A DNA stretch of 64,000 bases from Cercophora sp. LCS_1 (Eukaryota; Ascomycota; Sordariomycetes; Sordariales; Lasiosphaeriaceae). This document shows, piece after piece, positions 34,016 to 45,897 of this stretch. Position 1 is the stretch's first letter, and each line of letters opens with the position of its first letter. The position numbers and the translations under genes were made by a program. The notes below the pieces were generated by a model. The model was not told the DNA's origin. It searched no databases and worked only from the letters and a program-made list of their open reading frames with translations. The stretch spans positions 186,001 through 250,000 of the forward strand of contig JAPZLL010000016.1 in assembly GCA_036250225.1 (NCBI GenBank). The letters are read 5' to 3'.

Positions 34016-35857
34016 CTAACCACAATGGTTAACAATCTCGCTAACCATATCCTTCTTTTCTTCATCATAGTACGAGCAAATCTGCGATGGCAGAGCCAAC
34101 TCCTTGTAGTCTCCGTCATCACCGATAATGTTGATGTTGATACTGTCCGACTTGCTCGTGAAGATACGGGTCGACGAACTCTCCTTGCTGAGATAGATCT
34201 GGGCACCGTCAATCTGGTCAAGCAGGACGGTGGGGATGGTGCCCATGACCTGCAGGGCAAAGTTTTGTGACTTGACGGCGTCGACAGTCGAGACGAGTGA
34301 GTCAACAACGAGCGAGAGGCGGCTGGTGTTTTCAATGGTGACGGCGTTGGCCTTGCCGCGGACAATGATAGTGGTTCCACTGCACTTGGAGATGAGAATC
34401 GAATGGGAGATGGTGGCATCGATTTCGATAGGTTGGGGTTCTTTCTCAAAGTTTTCCTGATTCCACGCGTGAGCCGTGAACCGAGACAAGGGGGAGAGGG
34501 GCAAGGAGAGGAGCGGTACGTACAATAGTCCACTTGTTGCCCTCGAGCTCCTTCTTGGATGGCTTCTTCACCCGCATGCTCTCGGGCTTGGGCTTCTTGC
34601 CCGGGGCTGGGCTCTTTCCGCGGACAGAGGCATCACGTTCGGGCACAGTGGAAGAAGCTCTCAGGGCCGGGTTCTTATGGGTCATTTCAGACTTGTCCAC
34701 TTTCCTCAGTCCCTTAGTCACATCGGATCCTTTGTTAAGTTCCGAAAAGACGGCACCGAGTCCGCTTGACGACGGGGCTGCTTCGGCCTTTACTTCATTG
34801 ATTTGCAAGACCGGCGGTGGGCCGGGAGGCGGGGGCGGGGGAGGGCCACCGGCAGACGGTGCGGGCGGGGCCGGTGGGGCGGGCGGGGCGGACGACAAAG
34901 ACTTGAGAACCTCGGCAGCAGGCCGCCCTTTCGGGTTCCAGGGGACGCCGTTGGGGAAGTAGTTCTTTACGTAGTCGGTGAGGTCTCGGAAGATTTGGTA
35001 GTACGATTGCACCCATTCGACGACCTTCGCGTCCCTACTCGGCAGTCAGCAGGCATTGCGTCCAGCGTTGTTCTGTAGCACACACTTGTCCTTGAACTCC
35101 TTGAGTACTCTGTTGCCGAAGAATTGGGCAGAGCCGAGGTACTCCTCAACATGCTTGTACGGCCTGCTGTCGACCGTCACCCACGCAGAAACCATGAAGC
35201 CCTCTGCGACAGTGCTCAGGTGGTTGGACAGCGGGCTGCCACGGTTGTTATCCCTCAGGTTGCTGACAGCTATGAGGGCCTCGTTGATGGGCTTCAGCAG
35301 ATCCTGGTAGACGGACATCTCGGAACCGGTAAGATCGGGCTTTTTGGACTTTGTAGCAATGAGCAGAAACTTGCGCTGCTCCTTAAAGCCCTGCAGCACC
35401 TGGGCGGCCTGTTCGGCAAGGTGCCCCCCGAGGTCGTTGCTCAGTTTCACATATTTCTGAACGGATTGGTTGATAAAGTTGTCAAACTCCTCAATCGACT
35501 CCGGAACGGGCTCTGGCGGCGGGGGAGCAGGGGCCGGTACCGGGGACGGCGCTTTCGAAACCGAGGGCGCGGCGCGCGAAGGATTTGGTGTGGTTGCGGA
35601 CTGCGGCGACGCAAGGGTTTCTTGAAGGGTGGGAATGGACCCCGTGGGCAGCTCAACAGTCGACGAGGCGATGTCCTCGAGGCGGGCAGTAGCAGCTTCG
35701 AGCCTGCGAAAGTGGGAGGTCAGCCTTTCTGCCAAGCTCCCCGAGAGCTTCAAGTCGCAATGCATCTCCATCTTCGGCGGATGGGAGATATCAACAAAGA
35801 CAAAGGTGCGCACCTCTTGATTAGAGTTGTAAAGTTGTGCATGTTGTTGGTAGTCAT
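34016..35857 (-). CDS. Adenylyl cyclase-associated protein CAP/Srv2
   Basis: CAP recycles actin monomers and couples adenylyl cyclase to Ras signalling. Exons are 35857-35814, 35703-35086, 35034-34524 and 34456-34016 (introns 110, 51 and 67 nt), giving 537 aa. The 44-nt first exon encodes TTNMHNFTTLIK, and the splice restores KRLEAATARLEDIASSTVEL, the cyclase-binding coiled coil. The helical folded domain spans about 110-270. The proline stretches PPAPPAPPAPSAGGPPPPPPPGPPP follow, then a WH2-like basic segment (LRKVDKSEMTHKNPALRA). The beta-helix CARP domain begins KWTI spliced to ENFEKEPQPIEID and carries the actin-binding C-terminus. All domains are intact, and four exons are needed to obtain the family sequence. 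Confidence 0.95.
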
Positions 35858-36761
35858 GTTGGGTGAACAAGCTCCGAGAGGCTCTCGGACAGCAACGATG
35901 CGATTCAGCGGGTGTGATGGAAGATTTAAGCGCAGATGGCGTCAAGTAACGGGTAAGCTTTCAATGGGGCGAGGACAGGCCCGGTTATCAAAGCGACAGG
36001 CAGGAACTGCTGTCAGGAACCGGAGACTTTGTCGTCGTAAGTTGGGCAGGAGTTGAGACGTCAGGGTGTGGAGCGAACTGCTTGGAGCATTGAAACGGGC
36101 CAAAGTTCGGCGCACTTTTCTGACAGCAAGGACGATCCCCCAAGACAGCGTCGAACCCCTGGCCCTGCACTGCATGGACCCTTTCCTGAAGTCAGCTTGC
36201 GACTCTTTTCATGCAGCCAGCTGATATCATCATCAACACCTTCTCCCTTCTCCCTTCACAGGGTGCCTTCAGGCACCCATTTAGATCAAATGGCACTCTG
36301 TGGAGCCTGTAGGCAGTGAGTCGGTTATAAATACCGGTATCGTGCCTTTTGGGGCCTTCAATTGAGGAAGCATACGCAATCTTGCGTTTCCCATCTCACG
36401 TACCCCTCAGGCACCTGAATGCTGCCTAAGTCAGCGAGAACTGTACCAACAGGGCTCGCACAGTAGGAACTTCCGACGAACCGCTCTGCAGCAAGGCTGC
36501 ATCCCGCATCTTTTTCCCATGCACAGTTCCCAATCGGTTCCCAGTGGCTCATCTGCGCTGGAGATCCAACCATTCACATCGGCAGCCTCGCCGTGTTCAT
36601 GCCCTTGGGCCCTCTGGGCAGGAACGGCGACGGACGACATTCGCTGACGGGATCCGTGCAATTTGACTTTATTTTGCCCAAAGCAGTAAATCCACGGTCG
36701 CTTTTTTTTCTCGCCAAATATTACCCTCCTTTATTGAAAGAAGCACTTTACAATCGTTGGC
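35858..36761. other. Divergent promoter CAP / pfkB-family gene
   Basis: This 0.9-kb region contains no convincing coding frame. Pyrimidine- and T-rich text at about 36690-36740 precedes the plus-strand ATG. Confidence 0.5.
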
Positions 36762-38286
36762 ATGGATAAGGACAAGGTCGCGGACTCGGACGCCGTGACT
36801 CGGACCGGGGCGGGGGTGCAGGGCGCCGGCTCGGCGAAGGCGTCAACGGAGCCGATTCCGGAGGCGCGAGAGATTGATTTTGTGACCATGGGCATGTTTA
36901 TTATTGGTAAGCCGGATGTTATCATTTGCTTATTTACTTGGTGTTTTCTTCTCTGCTCCACCACGTCGTCGCATATGACTCTCTCATTCTCATTCTGACC
37001 CCCTGCTCCGACGAGCCGGGCGTTGATCTTGATGTGTATAAGCCCCAGACAGGACAGCCTGTCGATACTGTTTTCTCTTCATGTTCCCTTCAGAGAACGA
37101 ACCCACTGACCCTGTCCAAGACGACATTCATCACCCACCTCCCCTTCCCCCATCCCTCGACATCATCGGCGGAGCAGGTGCCTTTTCAGCCCTGGGCGCC
37201 CGTCTCTTCTCCCCACCACCGACCTCCCGCACCATCGGCTGGATCGTCGATCAAGGCTCCGACTTTCCCCCCTCCCTGACCACCCTCCTGAACTCCTGGC
37301 AGACCTCTACCCTCTTCCGCCATGATCCCACTCGCCTCACCACCCGCGGCTGGAACGGCTACGTAACCCCTACAGACCCATCCCGCCGTTCCTTCCGCTA
37401 CACCACTCCGAAAAAACGCCTCACGGCCGCCGACTTGATTGGCACCCCTCTCCTCCACGCCCGCGCCATCCACCTCATCTGCTCGCCCCTCCGTTGCCGC
37501 GAGCTCGTCGCAGAAATCACCCGCCGCCGCAAGGACGCGGCCTACGCAAAGGACCCCGAGGGCTCAACTTACACCCGCCCCTTTTTCATCTGGGAGCCCG
37601 TACCCGACCTGTGCACCCCGGATGAGCTGCTGAACTGCACCAACGCCCTCCCGATGGTCGACATCTGCAGCCCCAACCACGCCGAGCTGGCGGGTTTCAT
37701 GGGGTCCGACGGACTTGACCCCGAGACCGGGGAGATTAGCGCATCGCAGGTGGAGCGAAGCTGTGAGCAGTTACTCGCCAGCATGCCGTTGCAGAGCTAC
37801 ACGCTCGTGGTGCGGGCAGGTGACAAGGGGTGTTATGTTGCGAGGAATGGAGGGAGAAAGAGGGTCGTCAAGGGCGGCGGAGCCAAGAAGAAGAAAAAGG
37901 AGTATGTCAGGGGAGGACTGACGGCCGATACGGATATGTTCTCGCTGTTTGCAGGTCTGATGCAGGATGACGAAGGACATGTGGCGAGGGAGGAGATAGA
38001 GGTTGATCCCGGGCTGGAGAAGTGGTTTCCTGCGTATTACAGACCCGAGGAAGGGAACAAGATTGTTGATCCAACTGGAGGTGGAAACACGTTCCTTGGG
38101 GGCTTGGCTGTTGCGCTGGCAAGGGGCAAGACGATTGAGGACGCGTGCGCGTGGGCAAGTGTCGCGGCTAGTTTTGCAATTGAGCAGGTTGGTGTACCGA
38201 CGCTTGGGAAGGACGAGGAAGGGAATGAGACCTGGAATACGGTTCGGGTTGATGACCGTCTCAAGGAATATCAAGGTCGGCTGTGA
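36762..38286 (+). CDS. pfkB-fold kinase-like protein, Mak32 type
   Basis: Exons are 36762-36906 and 37094-38286. The 187-nt intron (GTAAGC donor, TTCAG acceptor) is long for this window, so a small exon inside it is possible; the model gives 445 aa. The ribokinase-like fold is evident: DFVTMGMFII at the first strand, DIIGGAGAFSALGARLF (the GG substrate-lid motif), and VDICSPNHAELAGF. The C-terminal nucleotide loop is DPTGGGNTFLGGLAVAL (D374-L390). The usual catalytic Asp of the GAGD motif is Asn here (N380), as I recall for Mak32-type proteins, so sugar-kinase activity is doubtful. A Lys-rich insertion (GGGAKKKKKEY) lies at about 304-314. Mak32 was found in yeast as a gene needed to maintain the killer dsRNA; its biochemistry is not established. 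Confidence 0.82.
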
Positions 38287-39084
38287 TGTGATGTGGCTGG
38301 TTTGGTTGGTATAGAACTCTTAGACGGGAGGTTATTTCAACGTCCAGGGAGCTCACTGCGGTGTGGTTATGACATGATCTACCACGAAGAGTTAGAGTTA
38401 CATGGGTTCTTTCTCCATGAGAAGCATATGATATCTGCCCTGTGAAGGAGGCAACACTGCCTTGGAGCGGCGTATGTTGACAATTGCACTCCAAACGGAT
38501 GGCAAAAAAAAAAAAAAAAACGATAATCAAGAGCTGCAAAAATCTCGCCGCCGAGCCATCAGCTCCCCGGTGGGAGCGAGGGTCGTCCGGTTACATAAAC
38601 CCAACTGAATGGTGTTTAAGTTCGTTTGGTTCTAAAGGATTCAACGAGGAATCGAACCGAGTGCCTCTACCTGTGGGTCAGGGAGGTTTATAGATACGCC
38701 CACCTATCATGGACCATCATCAGTGAGTGTAGCTTATTACCGCTACGCCATCCGGTCCAAGCCGTTTTTTGCGCTGTTGAAAATGGATGTCCGAAATCCC
38801 ACACATATACCTCGGGTGGCGGCGCAGCCACACATGACAACCCCACCGCCCCTTGAAGAAGTCTCACAAAGTTCATCCATCCCACCTGCAAGATACAAGA
38901 TATTTCAACCCTATACTCATTTTTCAAGTACATAACCTACTTGATGACCGCATAAAATGCCACGCCACGCCTCCACCACCGTGCCGCCGCTCACAATCCA
39001 TCATAAACATGAGAACGTTGTCATATCTTCCAACCCTCTATGCCCCCATCCATCCAACATCATTATCTTCCCACCCGGAACCTC
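38287..39084. other. Convergent intergenic region holding a Pol III-like unit
   Basis: These are the 3' flanks of the pfkB-family gene and MCM3. They contain the box A/box B/T-run arrangement on the minus strand described separately, including a 17-base A-run (38504-38520). Confidence 0.5.
38504..38755 (-). ncRNA. Candidate Pol III unit: decayed tRNA or tRNA-derived SINE-like element
   Basis: On the minus strand, a box A match TGGCGTAGCGG (38750-38740) is followed by a box B match GGTTCGATTCC (38658-38648). A run of 17 T (38520-38504) could terminate Pol III. The 5' GGACCGGA before box A and the 3' TTGAATCC after box B could form only part of an acceptor stem. No anticodon arm folds convincingly, so this is not an intact tRNA. 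A tRNA-derived SINE or an eroded tRNA gene would fit; chance is possible. Confidence 0.3.
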
Positions 39085-41977
39085 TTAGATCTTGTAAACC
39101 AGCTCGCCATCCGAGAACCTGTTATCACCAAGTTAGTCATCTTGTATCGTCATCTGGATTCGCAAGGCGGGTGTACTCACATAATCTGGTTCCTCGTCGT
39201 CATCTCCCTCAGCGCCTTGATAGCTTCTTCCTTGGCAAAAGCAGCACCGCCATTTCTTGCGATTCTGCTGTTGACTGCCTCGATGAGCTCATCAACCTCA
39301 GCTGCGTCATCCTCAAATAGAGGCGTGTTCAGCAGCTGACCAAGCGCACGACGGAACACCTCCAGACGCTGCTCACTGAGCGGTGCATCCTCCTCGCCTT
39401 CTTCCTCCTCGCCGTCCTCAACGGTTAGTGCTGCTGTGCCGCTAGCCAGATCTTGCTCAGCATCATCCTGAGTACGTCTGCTGCCTGAGGCGCGTGACCG
39501 CGACGGGGTCTGTGACTCCAGTTCGGATGAAGCCATGGCTGTGCCAAACGAGACCTGTGACGACGAGCCGACGGCTCCATTGCCCCTTGTTCTTGTCGAC
39601 CGACGTGGCGTAGCGTCATACAGATTCTCTTCGTCGACACCATCCTCGTCCTCCTCTTCTTCTGGCGAAGCCCCCGAGGCGCCGTTCGTCGAAGCATTTC
39701 CATTGGCTCCACGACGACCGGCAGCCCGTTGGCTGCGAACGTTGGCAGAAGAGCGAGCTGCGCTAGTCCGGCTGCTAGTGCCACGGGCGGCGGCGTCGCC
39801 GTCGTCGTCGTCACTGTCTTCTTCGGAGCTATCCTCATCGTCGTCGGCCTCGACAGGTCGCGTCTTGCGGCGCTTCTTACGAGACTCATCCTGGACAACT
39901 TCTTTGAAGAGGGCAAATCGCAGGATGGCCTCGGCTGCGGCAGCATCGCGCTCCTCTACACGGTTGGAGAGACGGGACTTGGCGTGCGCGGTGGCGAGAC
40001 GAATCAGAGTTTCGAGGGTACGGACGGTCATAGGACTGGTCTTGCGCTGGTTGCTCTCCATGTCGTCGTTACGCAGGCCGACATAGATGTCGGCGATGCG
40101 GTCCGAGGCCTCTTGGGTGAGAACAGGCTTTATCCTGGTCTTGGCATACTGAATGTACTTCTTCATGAATGGGATGCTCAAAACCTCGGGCTTCTTGTTG
40201 GCACCGCGGCCGGTTCCCCGAACACCAGCGTGAAGCATGGCGTCGTACTTCTCGTACACCTCTGTGGGGCGGGCCTGGTCGGTTTGCTGGTTGAGAGCGA
40301 CATTGAGAGACTGCTGAGCATTCTCCCGAACTGGGGCGCCCTCTTCAGTCCCGGGTTGGCGGTACCTATGCATGCGCAAGACGTGCTCAGAGACCTGCCG
40401 ATCCCGAGTGTCTTCGATATCGTCTGTGACGACAAACAAAAGATCGAAACGGGACAGAAGAGAGTCAGGAAGCGCAATATTCTTGTGCGGGTCCTTGTGC
40501 GTGTCGTACTGTCCAAAAATCGGGTTGGCGGCTGCTACGACGCTGCAGCGGGCATTCAGTGAAGTATGAATGCCGGCCTTCGCGATCGTGACGGTCTGCT
40601 GTTCCATGACTTCGTGGATGGCAACACGGTCAATGTCTGACATTTTGTCGAACTCGTCAATGCAAACAATACCACGGTCGGCCATGACCATGGCACCGGC
40701 CTCTAGTCGTCGCTCTCCCGTTTCCTTGTCCGTCGTGACGGCGGCAGTCAAACCAACACCCGAAGAACCACGACCGGTTGTGGCGATCGCCAATGGAGCT
40801 GTGTTGAGAACAAACCGAAGAATTTGTGACTTGGCAGTAGACGGATCACCGACCATCAAAACGTTGATGTCGCCTCTCAAATGCGTCCCGTTCTCCAGGT
40901 TCTTCTCCATGCCTCCCAGAAGCATGAGCAGGATAGCCTTTTTGATGTAGTCATGGCCGTAGATACTGGGTGCCAGCGATTGTGAGAGCAGCTCAAACAA
41001 CTTCGGCTTCTTCGCAATTTTGTTGATGTTGCGAATGTCAGTATCTGTGATAGTCGCAGTTGCGACGCCGCCACCCGATTTGGAGGCGAGAAGCACAATG
41101 TTGTTAGCCAACAACACCGTCTTAAAGAGGGCCGTGTTGTGGTTGGTGTTTCTGTTACCAAGCGTTCTGTAGATGCCGACCAGCTGGACACGGTCGCCCG
41201 GCTTCACCTTGTCAACTAAGTCGTCGTCGAGAATCACATCAACACCGCGGGGCAGCTGGCCAGCAGGTGCCCGCTCAGGCATCTCCTGAATGGAGACAGT
41301 TTGGTGGTCACGGTAGGTGCAGAAGCCATATTCGGTCGTTAGGGGATTGCCGTTCTCGTCTTCTGTCGGGTAAACGCTCGAGGTTGTTTGGCCATTGGTC
41401 ATGGTCTGGTCCCTGTATTCTTTGAACCAAAACTTGCCGGTGGCCTCGGCAAAGTGCACGCTCTTCACAACTTTCGGCCGAATCAGTGAACAGCGGGTGA
41501 CGATACCCTCGATTGAGACCATTGTGTTGAGGTGTTGAGAGGAGAGTGTTCTGGGATTGCAAGCATGAAGACCAAAGCTGCCGGCCCAGGCGCAGTAGTA
41601 CAACACATCGGGATCAGTCTGGTCTGGCCTTGCTTGGGAAATGGTCTTGACGATCTCCTTGAGGGCGTGGTTGAAGGCGAGCGTCCAGTCGAAGGGCTCT
41701 GTGAGCAGGCCCTCGGCAATCTCTGGGTTGTGTTCGCGGACATGATCGATATTAACGACAAGTCTCCGCTGGTTCTTCTGCAACATCAAGATTATGTCGG
41801 ACCTGTAGCTTCGTGTATGTTGGTCATCTGGCCGCGACAAGTTAGCAACACTGTCAATAGAGCTGCGGGGCGGTGGCAGGGGGACAAGAGGGTATCCATA
41901 CGAGGGTCGAGAAATTCTTCAGCCTGGCGCAGGCGATCGAGCGTCGCCTCATCGCGGCGGAGAACGAGCTCTTCCAT
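39085..41977 (-). CDS. mcm3: DNA replication licensing helicase subunit MCM3
   Basis: MCM3 is one of six subunits of the replicative helicase loaded at origins in G1. Exons are 41977-41902, 41827-39181 and a 34-nt last exon 39118-39085 (introns 74 and 62 nt), giving 918 aa. The N-terminal MCM domain includes LYYCAWAGSFGLHACNPRTL and a zinc-region variant. The AAA core has Walker A VGDPSTAKSQ (about 352-360), Walker B IVCIDEFDKMS (about 412-422), ANPIFGQYD and the arginine finger LLSRFDLLFVV. An acidic, Ser-rich disordered insert (about 690-830) precedes the C-terminal helical domain. The last splice converts NQIM-stop into NQIMFSDGELVYKI, the usual family ending. ATG 41977 has a good context and the first exon ends inside the conserved EEFLDP segment. 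Confidence 0.97.
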
Positions 41978-42124
41978 GGTGCTACACGTTGATGATGAGA
42001 ACAGAAACGAATAGGTGCCCGTATGCGAACAAGAGAGGGTATCGCGGGGTTGGTGGTCGGGCGGTGTGCTGAGATTTGGGATTCACGCTTGCAAGAATGC
42101 GGGCGGGATGCGGGCGGGGAGAAA

Positions 42125-42150
42125 ACGCGACCTCAGAACGCGAGTCGCGT
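42125..42150. promoter_or_regulatory. Triple ACGCGA (MCB/MBF-like) cluster upstream of MCM3
   Basis: ACGCGA lies at 42125-42130 and 42138-42143, and its reverse complement TCGCGT at 42145-42150. These are three copies in 26 bp, about 150-175 bp before the MCM3 ATG. ACGCGN is the binding core of MBF, which activates MCM and other G1/S genes in yeasts. The density makes chance unlikely; binding is inferred. Confidence 0.6.
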
Positions 42151-45100
42151 CTCGACACGTCCCCTGACAGGGGGTTTAATTGAGTGCAGGGCGGGGCACC
42201 GTTCCTCGTGCCTGAGGCCCGAGCTTCCAATAACCCTCCCGTCACCGAGGTGAAGCACAACCCCTGCCAAGCAATCCTATCCCACAGAAATACCATTCAA
42301 CAAAACTAACGGCTTATTCATCCCTCTTCCTATACCTAGAACGCCCTACTCCAAGGGTTCAACGGTTTGCATGAGTCTAAACGCTATGAGAAAAGCAATT
42401 TATAGGTTTTCATCGAAGTTTAATGAAAGAACACACCAAGCTCAGCGTTTTGAATAGAGTGACTTGATCCATGAACGGCTTATTTTGTTGGCGAGATGTT
42501 CGATATCAACTTTCACTTCTTGCCCCAAGGCACATCGCCACACACGAAGACGAGGAGTTTATCGGCCTCCATGTATGGAATTCCATTCGCTCACAAAATT
42601 TCCGGATTCAGATTTGAGTGCTCCGAACCAGAATCGTCATCATGATTTCAGAATTGGTCCTCTCCAGCGGATGTATATCCCTCCAGATCTTTGATGTGTC
42701 ATTCTCTCATCAGGGACTCAACACGACCCCAGAAATTAGCACTTCAGATCCAATCCTCGCCCCCCACGAGAATAACAGAGCCAGAAACCTCATCGGCGAT
42801 CTCTCAACCCCCAAAAGAGAACTCAACACATACCGGGGCGTTTTGGCATTGCCGCGGAACCAATCCTCATTCAGCTCAAAGGTCAAGAACTATGAGTGGG
42901 TAGAACCGAACGCCTCCGAGATAGAAACCACCAACCAAACTTGACACCGAAGCAGACGTCTTCAGTCAGCACACCTCAATGACCTCCAACCAATCCGCTG
43001 TCAACAACGTCCTGCATGCCTTTCAGCACAACACCGACACGTCTAATCGGGGAACACTCCGGCCCAGTCAGCTGTCTGCCTCACTTCCACACCCTCTTCG
43101 TTCTTTCTAGTTCCATCTTCTCCCACACTCAACTTCTCAGCTCCAATACTTTTTGTTCTTGGTGAAAGTGTGGTCAGAAATAGGATCGGAACTCATCATG
43201 AAATCCATGTCCATCCATCCGGCAACTACCGCGATAAGTGGCCATTTGAGGCAATGAAATACGAGAAAGGGGCGGCCGTCTACTAGACCTCATTCAGAAA
43301 CACCTACATTACCATCTGTCCGATTCGCATTATGTTGTGACCAGCAAACGCCTGGGCATGCGAGCTGGGGCTCGGCTAGACACCCCGCAAGCGCACACAG
43401 CTCGCTCGTCCAACACCATTGCACTGATCACGTCCTTGGCCTGAATCTTCCCCGTGTGGACTTCCGTCATTGGGCGGTGATAAATGTTTCGACCTCAAAA
43501 GACACCGTACATACGGGTGCTTGCTTGCAACTCGACCACCAAGCGGTATACATGCCGTGCGGCTTGGAAAGACGGTTGGGCATTAAGAAAAAAAAACAAT
43601 AAGGAGTGCAATGCTGTCGTTCTCGTCGCACTGTGTACGAAGCACGGAATGGGAAGCGTTTTGAGATTCATTGGCTACCGACGCAGTGGGCAGAGAGGCC
43701 GGGACAGTCGCCCGCGACGCAGCAGGGCTAAAATGGAAGCTGATTTCCCCTTTTCGTACTCATTCTTGACGTGGCGTGCCTGCAGCTGCCGAGCAGACGC
43801 TTCGGGTAAGTGATCCTGATCAACAAAACATCCACAGCCAACGTTGTCATGAGCTGCCTACCTTACCCCCCTCGTGCGGTTCCGGAAGAGCATCTCCGCC
43901 AACTGATACCAACAAGCCCGTTGGCTCTCGTGGTTGAGCCTGTCGTGAGCAGGCGATTGGCCTTCTCAGCCGACACACTGCATGAATCCTACCCTTGACC
44001 AACCACCTACTACAAGGCAGAATCGTCGAGAACGCCCAGTCCCAAAGCGGTCTATTGACGAGTTTGATGGATGAGGAAGGAAGAAAATCCACAAGGACGC
44101 AGGCAGGTAGTCAGGAGACGAGAAAAAAAATCGCAACCTGACCGCGGCACGAAGCACAAACGGTAGCTACTGGTGATGTTGATGTGCATCAAGCAGGCCG
44201 CAATCGGCAGACCAGGCCAGGAGGCTATCTGGTATCTTTGACAGCCCGCAGGGCATTGGATACGGGGACGCAAAGGCTCGCCATTATGCGGGGTTGCGAT
44301 TCGGCGCCATTGTGTTCTGCGGCGTGGGGGAATGTAACGGACACGAGGTCTCAATCGGGTGTCGCCCGGGAAAGAAACTCACGAGAACTCCCATCTTTCG
44401 ATAACTTCCTGACATGAGAGGTGATTGGCGCGCGCAACGGGGTGACACTGGCCCAGATGAGCGCCTGCGTGGCCGAACGGAACAGATGGGGCACCCGCGA
44501 GCATCGCACCACACGACCCTCACGGATTCTCATTGCCGTCGGTTGCTATTCGTCGAGGAGTCATGTGTCTGTTGAGAAGAATATGCGGTCAAGGACGGCT
44601 GAGAAGATCGCCAACGGGCCGGAGCTGTCTAGCGCCGGCAACACCAACGCCAGCAACATGCGAGGCGAGGATGTGATTCATCCAACAGCGGGGCTCGGAG
44701 ACGCGGCTGGGATATTGGACAATCCCAGAGAGCTTTGGTATTTCAAAGCGGCGGAATCATTTCCTATCCTGCCGCGAGAATTTGTTGTCTGAGCACGTGC
44801 AGGCGGTATGTAGAAGAAACAAGCTGTCACCCCTCTCCATCACCCGCATAGAGGCTGCGGGGTGGGCTGGTCACGTCTCCACAATCCGCCTCGGACTGAA
44901 GGCGTCGGAACCCCTCCGGACGCCGGGAGCGCCTCGTTGTATTTCAGGAGAAACTCGGCAAGGACAGCACACGACCGCGTCCCGAGGGCCCGTGCCACAC
45001 TGGCTCCGCCGTCCGGCATCCCGCGAAGGAGACCACAGCGTTTGCGGCTTGATGCAGCCGCCTACCGCCTAAATCCTAAAGGATACGCGGTTGCTTGGGA

Positions 45101-45797
45101 GCGGGAAAGGGACTTGAGCTTGTTGGCTCCAGACATGGGCAAGAAATCGGGTATCCAGACCGCTCCTACGGAGGCTGTGATAGCAGGCCCAAGAAGGGTC
45201 CTTCGGCGCGAAGCAAAGGTGGCGGCACCAGCTGGGCCGATTTCGGGATGCCGAGATGCTGACTTGGCCCTTACCCCTCACCAAGTGGGCTCGCCAACTA
45301 CTTCCGAGGAGGGATTTGCTTTGAGCGTGGCCTTGGTAGCACAGCGTCGACAAACTTTCCGAGTCTGATGGCGGCAGGCCGCAGTCACTCGGTTGCACGT
45401 GGGACAAGCATGTTTGGCTATTTTCTGTCCCTTCCCTCGACTCGGGCATCTGCGGCGACCCCATCGTCCCCCTCGGCAGTTCGGGATGGCCAGACATGAT
45501 CCAGCTGGGAGAGATAATCACCCCAAAGCAGACTAGATTCGCCACGAGGACCTTGGATGGCTAGGAGAAGGCATATCGGCAGCGCCAACGAATCATGCCG
45601 GCCCTGAGTGGGCCTGTCGACCCAAAGGAGACATCCGACATCTGTCTGTCCACGCGAAGAGCCGTCTGCCGAATGGGATGCCCCATACCTGTAATGTTCT
45701 GGCGGTTAGCCACCCTGCATTGGCCGCGGCCCTGGAGGATAAGCACTTGGTGGCCCTTGGGTGACTGTTGGTGAGGTAGGGCCGACGCTTCCTTGGG

Positions 45798-45803
45798 TAT
45801 AAA
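45798..45803 (+). promoter_or_regulatory. TATA box of the aminotransferase gene
   Basis: TATAAA lies 95 bp before the ATG at 45898, at a plausible distance for a fungal core promoter with a short leader. Confidence 0.45.
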
Positions 45804-45897
45804 GCAAGGAAAGCGAGGCGCGGGATGCCTTGCATTCCGAGTGGGCCACCCCCAGTCCTCCTGCCATTTATTCGTGCGCCGCTACTTGTCATTCAGG

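Larger units (their letters stand above)
41978..45897. other. Long divergent intergenic region MCM3 / aminotransferase
   Basis: This is 3.9 kb with no supported gene. Frames up to 168 codons (44862-45368) lack family features and splice support. MBF-like motifs lie at 42125-42150 and a TATA box at 45798-45803. No transposon ends or tandem repeats are visible. Confidence 0.5.

Noticed and set aside
44862..45368. 168-codon plus-strand frame in the MCM3/aminotransferase gap
   Set aside because: It has Arg/Pro-rich shadow composition, no splice support and no recognisable motif.
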